A program made the position numbers and the translations under genes. Below the pieces are notes generated by a model, which ran no database searches, was not told where the DNA came from, and worked only from the letters and a program-made list of their open reading frames with translations. 5,428 bases of DNA from Gammaproteobacteria bacterium (lineage in GTDB: Bacteria > Pseudomonadota > Gammaproteobacteria > Granulosicoccales > Granulosicoccaceae): positions 1-5,428 of the forward strand of contig DOIU01000558.1 in NCBI GenBank assembly GCA_003511825.1, read 5' to 3'. Each line of letters opens with the position of its first letter. Position 1 is the first letter of the stretch. Shown here one piece after another: positions 1-5,428 of the stretch.

Positions 1-90
1 GCGGGTGGATGACACCCCAAATCGCCATCGATTGTAGGACTCGACCTCAGTTATCTAAATGCTGAGTTCTTCGAGCAGGTTGTCAGTGAT

Positions 91-1068
91 TTGAGTGGGA
101 TGGAGTCCGATGCGAATCGGTCCGATGTAATGCGAATGGGTCGTCGTCTTGTTATCATTTCGCCAGCGACGATGTCTTTTTGTGTTATGAAACCTTTCTT
201 TATTCGACTGGCAGAACTCTCTTTCTCTCAATGGACCAGGCTGATAGTGCCTTATTCCAGTTTAGTCGTGGCGATTTCATTCCTGCTCAGTATACGCGGC
301 CACGAAGGCCAAACGTTTTCCAGCCAGTTTGTTGGCCATATTCAGGGTGCCTTTCAGGGCACCTTGATACTGATCGTGTGCTCGTTGTTAGTGCTGTTTG
401 GTTGGCGTAGAAAAACCGGTGCCAGGCTATCCGATCGCTGGTTAATCTATGCGCTTTGGTGCATTGTGTTTTCGGCGGTAGTGACCCTGCAAAATGCGCA
501 AATAGGGTGGTACCAGGAACCTGTATTAGGCGGGTTGGTTACGATCGCGGGTAATACCTTGGCGTTGGAACACCTACAGAAAGTGGCCAGTCTGTTTACC
601 GGTAGTGTGGTTTTTCATCTGTTTATTGCGGCGATGATGGAAGCCTTTTTCCAGATGACCCGTTATTACGCTACCCTGATTGACGTCTTCTCGACCGAGA
701 ACAGTGCGGCGGACAGGGAACAGGCCCCGTGCTCTCAGATCCCAACGACAGCTGAAAACCGTCTGCTGAACAATATTGTCATCGATTCGATTTCTTTTAT
801 TGAGGTAAAAGGTAATTTTCGCAGCATTGTTCACGAGTTCAATGGCGAGTGGAAAACTCTGGGTAGTTATGACAGCCTCAAAGACGTAGAAACAGCTTTT
901 CCCGATTTTTTCTTCAAGATCAACCGATCGGTACTGATCAATCCTGCCAAAATTGAATCCTTGAAGAAGGTGGATCGCCAATATGAAGTCGCCATGGCGG
1001 GTGCTGATACGCCTTTTATGATCAGTCGCTCCCTCAACCGTTTCGTGCGCGACCGCCTTGGCGGTTGA
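91..1068 (+). CDS. Membrane-anchored LytTR-domain DNA-binding regulator
   Basis: This is a probable transcription regulator held in the inner membrane. Counting from the TTG at 91 (325 residues), about four hydrophobic segments lie near residues 51-68, 89-105, 116-133 and 168-186. A hydrophilic linker (about 198-223) leads to a C-terminal LytTR domain at about 224-322. The domain shows the family hallmarks: 'IEVKGNF' at 237-243, and 'FKINRSVLIN' at 275-284, which matches the usual F-x-HRS-x-x-VN block with Asn in place of His. No receiver or kinase domain is present, so it is not a classical LytR/AlgR response regulator; the membrane part may sense a signal or bind a partner. The start is uncertain. 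In-frame ATGs occur at 100, 130, 136, 172 and 187, none with a clear Shine-Dalgarno. The start at 187 (MKPFF...) would remove an unremarkable 32-residue leader. The gene converges on the AraC gene. Family call is firm; the target is unknown. Confidence 0.85.
   Translation: MSGMESDANRSDVMRMGRRLVIISPATMSFCVMKPFFIRLAELSFSQWTRLIVPYSSLVVAISFLLSIRGHEGQTFSSQFVGHIQGAFQGTLILIVCSLLVLFGWRRKTGARLSDRWLIYALWCIVFSAVVTLQNAQIGWYQEPVLGGLVTIAGNTLALEHLQKVASLFTGSVVFHLFIAAMMEAFFQMTRYYATLIDVFSTENSAADREQAPCSQIPTTAENRLLNNIVIDSISFIEVKGNFRSIVHEFNGEWKTLGSYDSLKDVETAFPDFFFKINRSVLINPAKIESLKKVDRQYEVAMAGADTPFMISRSLNRFVRDRLGG
105..143. repeat. Short interleaved direct repeats at the 5' end of the LytTR gene
   Basis: GTCCGATG occurs at 105-112 and again at 120-127 (period 15). 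ATGCGAAT occurs at 110-117 and again at 130-137 (period 20). If translation really starts at 172 or 187, this block is untranslated leader or promoter and could be an operator. If the start is 91 or 100, it is simply coding sequence. The repeats are visible; any role is inference. Confidence 0.3.
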
Positions 1069-1198
1069 CAGCTTCAAGCGTGATTGCGGTTCAACCAAAG
1101 GCCAAGAGCCAGTATCTCAATAATACAGATAGGGTTCTTTATGAGACGACAGAAAACGTCTTGATTGAGGTCTGCGTGAAGTCCTTGTTGAGACGTAC

Positions 1199-2179
1199 TC
1201 AGTGACCCTGCTTCATCAGTTCCGACGGCGTCATCCTGAAGCGTTTTTTAAAGGCCGCTAAAAAATTGGATGTGTGGTTGTAGCCGGCCAAGTAGGCGGC
1301 TTCGCCGATTGAAACGCCGTCAATGGTGAGCGCTCGGCGTGCATTTTCCAATCGACGTTGGCGGCAGTAGTGGTCAACCGTGATCCCAAACGCGGTTTTG
1401 AACCGGCGCTGTAATGTGCTGGTGCTCAACCCCAATGACGCGGCGATGTCGCTGATGGAGTAGCGTTCGAGCAGTAAGTCATCCACGGTTTTTTTCAGGG
1501 CGACGTCAGCACGGTTGTTGGTGATGTGTGCGTTATCGTCGGGTTGAATCTGTGTGGACAGTCGCTCCAACTCATCGATACCTTGGGCCAGCAGTTCGAG
1601 GGTGAGGGATTCATGCCGTATTGCGTGTGTGAATGAATCGGTCGGTGGTGCGCTGAACAGTGCTTTCGCGAGATCGATGGTTTTGGTGGAGGGTTGCCAG
1701 AAGTGCAGGATGCTGTGTTGCTGGAACAGGCGCTGGTACATGTTGCGGGTTTCTGCGGCGTGGGCGCGTGCTTCCAACCACTGGCGCTCGGCAAACACAT
1801 TCAGATGTGCAACGGTGCTGTGCTTCCTGAGGTAGCGAATAAACAGCTCGGGCCGGTTCAGCACATAGGCGCAACAACGCGGCCCACCGCTGCGATCGCA
1901 CTGGATTTGGTAGGGAATGCCCCCGAGTGATATGTCAGCCGAGCCCTCAAACGTGATATTGAAGCTGATGGCTGCGGGCAGCTCAACCATCACGCTCATG
2001 TCACTCAACTCTGTATGGCGCACCGCGTACATGGAAAGACCACCGTAATTCGCCTTGTGCAGCAACTCGCTGTCGATGATTGCATCGTCGGAGTTCTGCA
2101 CGTCATCGGTGGTTGCCGGGTAGGTCTCAAGCCCTCGCTTTAACTCGGCAACGCTGATTTTCTGGCTGGGGTACTTCAT
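1199..2179 (-). CDS. AraC-family transcription regulator, PchR/YbtA-like
   Basis: This is a cytoplasmic DNA-binding regulator of 326 residues, a normal length for the family. The C-terminal AraC/XylS domain spans about 225-323 and has two helix-turn-helix units. The first, near 242-263, contains 'ISDIAASLGLSTSTLQRRF'. The second, near 290-312, contains 'IGEAAYLAGYNHTSNFLAAF' followed by 'KKRFRMTPSEL', the conserved family end. The N-terminal region (about 45-140) is a ligand-sensing domain of the sort seen in PchR-type proteins, including a 'VAHLNVFAERQWLEA' stretch like their V-x-V-x-x-EWLE segment. Three cysteines (94, 102, 103) sit close together in it. The ATG at 2179 is the only plausible start, because the next upstream in-frame triplet of note is a stop; no strong ribosome-binding site is seen. 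It is divergent from the TonB-dependent receptor, the usual place for a regulator that activates a siderophore receptor when the ferric-siderophore is present. Family call is firm; the PchR-like role is inferred from context and N-terminal resemblance. Confidence 0.9.
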   Translation of the reverse strand: MKYPSQKISVAELKRGLETYPATTDDVQNSDDAIIDSELLHKANYGGLSMYAVRHTELSDMSVMVELPAAISFNITFEGSADISLGGIPYQIQCDRSGGPRCCAYVLNRPELFIRYLRKHSTVAHLNVFAERQWLEARAHAAETRNMYQRLFQQHSILHFWQPSTKTIDLAKALFSAPPTDSFTHAIRHESLTLELLAQGIDELERLSTQIQPDDNAHITNNRADVALKKTVDDLLLERYSISDIAASLGLSTSTLQRRFKTAFGITVDHYCRQRRLENARRALTIDGVSIGEAAYLAGYNHTSNFLAAFKKRFRMTPSELMKQGH

Positions 2180-2265
2180 GGCGATGAGCTGGCTTGCAGT
2201 TGGTTAATAACGATTTAGCGATCATTCATAACATTTCGCCGGTCGAACGCCGCGAATCTAGCATA

Positions 2266-2280
2266 AAGTGAGTCTCATTT
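2266..2280. promoter_or_regulatory. Near-perfect 15-bp palindrome, candidate operator
   Basis: AAGTGAGTCTCATTT is a 7-1-7 inverted repeat centred on T2273, with six of seven pairs matching (G2268/T2278 is the exception). The length and 7-1-7 geometry suit a dimeric repressor such as Fur. However, the centre is GAG-T-CTC rather than the AAT-n-ATT expected of a Fur box, so no protein is assigned. It lies about 120 bp before the receptor start. Confidence 0.25.
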
Positions 2281-2314
2281 GCATCTCGGGGCTCGCGCTT
2301 GTGCGTGAAACGCG

Positions 2315-2342
2315 CATACCGTGCCGGCTCTGGTCCATACCG
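2315..2342. promoter_or_regulatory. Direct repeat with 21-bp period, candidate AraC-type operator
   Basis: CATACCG is present at 2315-2321 and 2336-2342, exactly 21 bp apart, which puts both copies on the same face of the helix two turns apart. AraC-family proteins, with two helix-turn-helix units per monomer and often two monomers, commonly bind direct repeats at about this spacing. The pair ends about 57 bp before the receptor start codon. Outside the seven bases the two copies do not match. Binding by the adjacent AraC protein is inference. Confidence 0.35.
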
Positions 2343-2388
2343 GCTGAAGCCAGCGCGAGTGCTCCCCTCCGTTTTCCTCAAATGATTC

Positions 2389-2394
2389 AGGTAG
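2389..2394 (+). promoter_or_regulatory. Ribosome-binding site deciding the receptor start
   Basis: AGGTAG with its AGG core at 2389-2391 lies eight bases before the ATG at 2400. It supports 2400 over the GTG at 2268 and the ATG at 2382, neither of which would put a signal peptide at the N-terminus. Confidence 0.55.
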
Positions 2395-2399
2395 ATAGA

Positions 2400-4463
2400 A
2401 TGAAGAATGAAGTACTTGGGCTGGTCTTGTGTTCCGTCGTGGCGGCCAATTCACTGGCCGAAGAAGCAGCGCCGCGCGGTTCGGTCGACGCGAGTGATGG
2501 TCGCGCCGTGGACCTGGGAGGGATTGTGGTCACGGGTGAAAAACAGGACAGAGCCCTCAAAGACACGACCTCGTCGGTGTCAGTTGTGCGCGAAGACACC
2601 CTCGAAACCACGCAGCATCTTAGTGTCCTTGAGGCGGTGTCTGACATCGCGAATGTGGTCACAACGCCGGGCTCGGTGCCGACGATTAGCGGCGTCAATG
2701 GCAACGGCGGTGCAGGTGGCTTCAATGGCGTGAGTGGTGGGGCGAACGCACGGGTCTCGACCTTAATTGACAGTGTCTACCAACCCTTTGTCGCGGTGGA
2801 TACCCATGACTTCGGTCTGTGGGATGTGGAACAGATCGAAGTGTTTCGCGGGCCGCAGTCCACGAACAATGGCCGCAACAGCATTGGCGGTACGATGTTC
2901 ATTAAGACCAAAGATCCGGTGTTTGATTGGGAGGGCGCCGTGCGCTTGGGTTATCGCGATGAGGAGTCTTACTTCGATAAGGCCATCATGGTATCGGGTC
3001 CGGTTGTCGCTGATAAACTCGCGTTGCGTTTCAGTGGCCAGTGGCTCAATGGTCAGACAACCACGAACAACCAGGAATACGATACCAATCCGGCCGGCTT
3101 TGATTTGAACGAAGTGGAAACGCGCAATGGTCGACTGAAAGTGCTGTGGTTGCCGACGGATGATGTGGATGTCTTGTTGTCGTACGCTAAGGTAGTGAAT
3201 GAAGGAGACACGGGGCGGCGCTATTTTGGATTGGACGATCCCTATGCGTATCAACTGGTATCCGTGCGCGATACGGAAACAGAGACAGAAACCACCAGCC
3301 TGAGAGTGAACTATCAGCTCAATGCGGGGACGTCGTTGGATATTCTGTTGTCTAGTCTCGACTACCAGTACGCATTCCGCGAATACCAGGCAGAGGCGGA
3401 AGCCGAGCAATTTGCAGTGATTGATGAAGAGAACCAGTCCATCGATGTGAAGTTGAACTTTGGCCAGAATAATCCGGCCCTGAACGGGTATGTCGGGCTC
3501 GCCGGTTTCTCGCGCGAACAGGATATCGCAAGTACCGGCGCGTTTGTTTACGACGGCGCGGATGAACTGGACTCGCAGGCGGCTTACGGGGAGGTAAACG
3601 TCGGCATCACTGACCAGTTCAGTGTGACGGGCGGCTTGCGTTATCAAGACGAAACGCAAGACCGACGCTTTGCGTTTCCCCCGTTTGTGCCAGAGTATGC
3701 GGAGCTGGATGAGTCCAATGACATTGTGCTGCCGAAACTCGTGCTGCAGTACGATGTCAACGACCAAACCCGTCTCTCGGTGAGTGACAGAAAGGGCTAT
3801 AACTCTGCCGGCGGTGCGCTGGACTTCGCCACACAGCAGTTCTATTTCTACGATGAAGAGACTGTAAACACCTACGAATTATCAACCCACAGTGACTTTA
3901 CTGATCATGCGATCACGCTGAGAACTCATCTGTTTTATAACGACTATGACGGGTACCATGCGCAGAATGCCGAGCGGCAAGTGATCAATGTCGATCGGGC
4001 GGTGACCTACGGTGCAGAGATTGAAGCCGTGGCACAGGTGACGGAGGCACTGCGTCTTAACCTCGGTGTAGGCTTGCTCAACACGGACGTTAAAGACGGT
4101 GGTGCAGATTATGCCGATGTGAAAGGCAATGCGCTGGATTCTGCGCCCAAAACAACCGCCAACCTCGGCGTGAGCTACGACGTAACCCGTCAGATCAACC
4201 TGGGTTTTAACTTGCATTATGTTGGCGATTACTACGGTGATGTGAATAACACGCCCGAGCGCGAGATCGATGGCTTTACGGTTGCGGATGTGACGGCAAG
4301 GTTTGAAACCGGCCCGTGGTTGGTGTCTGCGTTTATCAACAATGTGGCGGACGAGAAAGCCTTGCGTGCGGTAGAGCCCGCGTCGCGCGCATTTCCTACA
4401 GGGTTTGCGGATGTGGTTGAGCGTCGCAACCTGGGTGTGGCGGTGACCTATTCATTCCTCTAA
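2400..4463 (+). CDS. TonB-dependent outer-membrane receptor, probably for a siderophore-like ligand
   Basis: This is an outer-membrane gated channel that would import a scarce ligand using TonB-ExbB-ExbD energy. From the ATG at 2400 it has 687 residues, close to siderophore receptors such as FyuA. A Sec signal peptide covers about 1-20, with likely cleavage after 'NSLA'. A TonB box lies near 39-48 ('LGGIVVTGEK'). The plug (about 53-172) ends in the typical 'VEQIEVFRGPQS' and 'GRNSIGGTMFIKTKDP' blocks. A beta-barrel fills the rest, with 'GYNSAGG' near 466-472, 'YGAEIEA' near 537-543 and 'FINNVADEKA' near 645-654. The last residues are YSFL, so the usual terminal aromatic is one place in from the end. 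The plug is odd: a Gly/Asn-rich stretch (98-115) lies where an 'RGV' motif is usual, and 'LIDSV' replaces 'DGV'. It is divergent from the AraC regulator and 19 bp ahead of the acylase, so the two are probably co-transcribed. Receptor class is firm; ligand is not readable from sequence. Confidence 0.93.
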   Translation: MKNEVLGLVLCSVVAANSLAEEAAPRGSVDASDGRAVDLGGIVVTGEKQDRALKDTTSSVSVVREDTLETTQHLSVLEAVSDIANVVTTPGSVPTISGVNGNGGAGGFNGVSGGANARVSTLIDSVYQPFVAVDTHDFGLWDVEQIEVFRGPQSTNNGRNSIGGTMFIKTKDPVFDWEGAVRLGYRDEESYFDKAIMVSGPVVADKLALRFSGQWLNGQTTTNNQEYDTNPAGFDLNEVETRNGRLKVLWLPTDDVDVLLSYAKVVNEGDTGRRYFGLDDPYAYQLVSVRDTETETETTSLRVNYQLNAGTSLDILLSSLDYQYAFREYQAEAEAEQFAVIDEENQSIDVKLNFGQNNPALNGYVGLAGFSREQDIASTGAFVYDGADELDSQAAYGEVNVGITDQFSVTGGLRYQDETQDRRFAFPPFVPEYAELDESNDIVLPKLVLQYDVNDQTRLSVSDRKGYNSAGGALDFATQQFYFYDEETVNTYELSTHSDFTDHAITLRTHLFYNDYDGYHAQNAERQVINVDRAVTYGAEIEAVAQVTEALRLNLGVGLLNTDVKDGGADYADVKGNALDSAPKTTANLGVSYDVTRQINLGFNLHYVGDYYGDVNNTPEREIDGFTVADVTARFETGPWLVSAFINNVADEKALRAVEPASRAFPTGFADVVERRNLGVAVTYSFL

Positions 4464-4471
4464 GCGAGAAC

Positions 4472-4475
4472 GAGG
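4472..4475 (+). promoter_or_regulatory. Ribosome-binding site for the acylase gene
   Basis: GAGG lies seven bases before the ATG at 4483, inside the 19-bp gap after the receptor stop codon. It supports 4483 as the start and translation from a shared mRNA. An ATG at 4488 is in another frame. Confidence 0.6.
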
Positions 4476-4482
4476 CAAGCAG

Positions 4483-5428
4483 ATGCGATGTTCTCATCCG
4501 ATTATCCTGTTCTTGGCCGTGTGGATGGGCATTGCCATCACCGGGTGCAGTACGCTGCAGGCGCCGCCCTCTGCGCACGTAGAGATCGGCTGGACGCGCT
4601 ACGACGTGCCGCACATTCGCGCCAATGACTACCACAGTTTAGGGTTTGGCTACGGCCATGTGTTCGCACGTGACCGCTTGTGCGAGGCGGTGGGGCGAGC
4701 CATTGCCTTTCGCGGTGAGCGGTCCCGTTGGTACGGCGCCGACGGTAGAGCCACGGTTGGTTTTTTAAAGACAACCAACTTGAATTCGGATCTCATCTAC
4801 CGGCTGCGACTGCCCGAGGCGTGGGTGCAAGCGGAGTGGGGCAAGCTGGATACCAAGACCCGCGACTACGTGCGCGGGGCCGTGGCCGGCATGAACGATT
4901 ACGTTGCCAATCTCTCCGACACAGAGCGCAGCACCGCATGCCCGGGCGAACCTATCCCGACCTTTACGGTGTCCGATGTTGTGCGTGCAGCGATGTTGAT
5001 TGGCGTGATGCGGGAGTTGGTCGATATCGGGCCGTCTGTTGTATCGTCGTCACTGGCATTGCAGGAATCCGTGCCCGAGTACCTTGAACCTTCGGTACAT
5101 GCCTGGCCGGTCGAGGTTGAAGGTGGGTTCGGCAGCAATGGCTGGGTGTATGGGAGCGATGTTGTGGCCGGTGGTGGTGCCCTGATGTTGGGCAATCCGC
5201 ATTCGGCTTGGCACCGGCGGCCTGACCAACAGCGCATTTATATGCATCAGGTTCATCTCACGATACCCGGCGAACTCGATGTCGCTGGGGCGTCGTTTTC
5301 GGGAATCCCGATGCCCTTAACGGGGTTTAATCGGGACGTCGCCTGGACCATTTTTCATGCAGGTACCGTTACCACGCATGTCTTGCAGGCAATGGATGTG
5401 AACCTCTCAGTGAAGTGGACCCCATTGA
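4483..5428 (+). CDS. PvdQ-like N-acyl amidase (penicillin acylase superfamily), predicted lipoprotein, 3'-truncated by the window
   Basis: This is a self-processing Ntn hydrolase that would cleave a fatty-acyl amide outside the cytoplasm. The frame is open for 315 codons to the last base, against about 760 residues in PvdQ, so all of the alpha chain and the start of the beta chain are present. Residues 1-22 form a lipoprotein signal with lipobox 'ITGC' (Cys22); Ser at +2 favours the outer membrane. The alpha chain begins 'WTRYDVPHIRA' (37-47), then 'FARDRLC' (61-67), 'RGERSRWYG' (77-85) and a second cysteine (153) placed like the PvdQ disulfide partner. Autocleavage is expected between Gly217 and the nucleophile Ser218 ('GFGSNGW'). 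His240 in 'GNPH' is the 23rd beta residue, as in PvdQ, followed by 'VHLTIPGELDVAGASFSGIP' (257-276). PvdQ's own nucleophile is at almost the same precursor position. Known relatives act on acyl-homoserine lactones, acyl-siderophores or lipopeptides. Pairing with the receptor points to an acylated imported ligand. The catalytic Asn lies beyond the window. Confidence 0.9.
   Translation, partial: MRCSHPIILFLAVWMGIAITGCSTLQAPPSAHVEIGWTRYDVPHIRANDYHSLGFGYGHVFARDRLCEAVGRAIAFRGERSRWYGADGRATVGFLKTTNLNSDLIYRLRLPEAWVQAEWGKLDTKTRDYVRGAVAGMNDYVANLSDTERSTACPGEPIPTFTVSDVVRAAMLIGVMRELVDIGPSVVSSSLALQESVPEYLEPSVHAWPVEVEGGFGSNGWVYGSDVVAGGGALMLGNPHSAWHRRPDQQRIYMHQVHLTIPGELDVAGASFSGIPMPLTGFNRDVAWTIFHAGTVTTHVLQAMDVNLSVKWTPL

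Larger units (their letters stand above)
2180..2399. promoter_or_regulatory. Divergent control region between the AraC gene and the receptor gene
   Basis: This 220-bp gap must hold the promoters for the leftward AraC gene and the rightward receptor-acylase pair. Its AraC-proximal part (about 2200-2235) is AT-rich and includes the small palindrome GTTAATAAC at 2203-2211. Its receptor-proximal part is GC-richer and holds the 21-bp-spaced repeat. The frame of the receptor stays open back to a GTG at 2268, but the extra 44 residues do not look like a signal peptide, so I treat this stretch as non-coding. No sigma-70 -35/-10 pair or Fur box was good enough to call. Confidence 0.6.

Noticed and set aside
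1052..1065. Perfect palindrome ACCGCCTTGGCGGT at the end of the LytTR gene, considered as a terminator
   Set aside because: It lies inside the coding sequence, leaves a very small loop and is not followed by a T run.
574..1098. A 174-codon minus-strand frame opposite the LytTR gene
   Set aside because: It covers the conserved LytTR domain in antisense, shows no domain of its own and has no supporting start signal.
1144..1161. Inverted repeat AGACG/CGTCT in the gap between the two convergent genes, considered as a bidirectional terminator
   Set aside because: The stem is only five pairs with an eight-base loop and no clear T tract on either side.
2200..2280. Fur box in the divergent region
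   Set aside because: The AT-rich part around ATCATT at 2221-2226 matches the 19-bp consensus at only about 7 positions, and the palindrome at 2266-2280 lacks the AAT-n-ATT core.
2268..2399. GTG start at 2268 adding 44 residues to the receptor
   Set aside because: The extension is not a signal peptide and would bury the real one (MKNEVLGLVL...); the ATG at 2400 has a ribosome-binding site and gives a normal exported protein.
2763..3767. A 334-codon open frame on the minus strand inside the receptor gene
   Set aside because: It lies fully antisense to a well-supported receptor, and its translation shows no recognisable domain; long antisense frames are common opposite such genes.
4538..5256. 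Minus- and other-frame short open frames across the acylase gene
   Set aside because: They overlap the continuous 315-codon acylase frame, which carries the conserved PvdQ-like motifs; the frames show no domains.

Overview
The window looks like part of a Gram-negative, probably gammaproteobacterial, chromosome. It encodes a TonB-dependent outer-membrane receptor, a lipoprotein signal of the Lol-sorted kind, a PvdQ-like acylase and a PchR/YbtA-style AraC regulator. No genus can be named from the sequence. Hand-sampled lines give roughly 45-50% G+C in the first gene, about 50% in the receptor and over 60% in parts of the last gene; this was not computed over whole genes.

Layout: (1) 91-1068 (+), a membrane-anchored LytTR-domain transcription regulator with an uncertain start. 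(2) 1199-2179 (-), an AraC-family regulator convergent with the LytTR gene and divergent from what follows. (3) 2180-2399, a 220-bp divergent control region with a 7-bp direct repeat at exactly 21-bp spacing and a near-perfect 15-bp palindrome. (4) 2400-4463 (+), a TonB-dependent receptor of about 687 residues with signal peptide, TonB box, plug and barrel. (5) 4483-5428 (+), 19 bp after the receptor stop, the first 315 codons of a penicillin-acylase-superfamily Ntn hydrolase that closely resembles the AHL/pyoverdine acylase PvdQ. Its reading frame is open to the last base, so it is cut by the window edge.

The likely working unit is regulator plus receptor plus acylase. An AraC protein of the siderophore-sensing type next to a TonB-dependent receptor is a well-known arrangement for ferric-siderophore uptake (PchR-FptA, YbtA-FyuA). 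Adding a PvdQ-like N-acyl amidase, apparently anchored to the outer membrane as a lipoprotein, suggests uptake and deacylation of an acylated ligand. Candidates are a fatty-acyl siderophore, a lipopeptide or an N-acyl-homoserine lactone. No siderophore biosynthesis gene is visible, so the ligand may be foreign. This coupling is the main point of interest. The ligand, the regulon and any iron dependence are inference. The LytTR gene has no evident functional tie to the other three.
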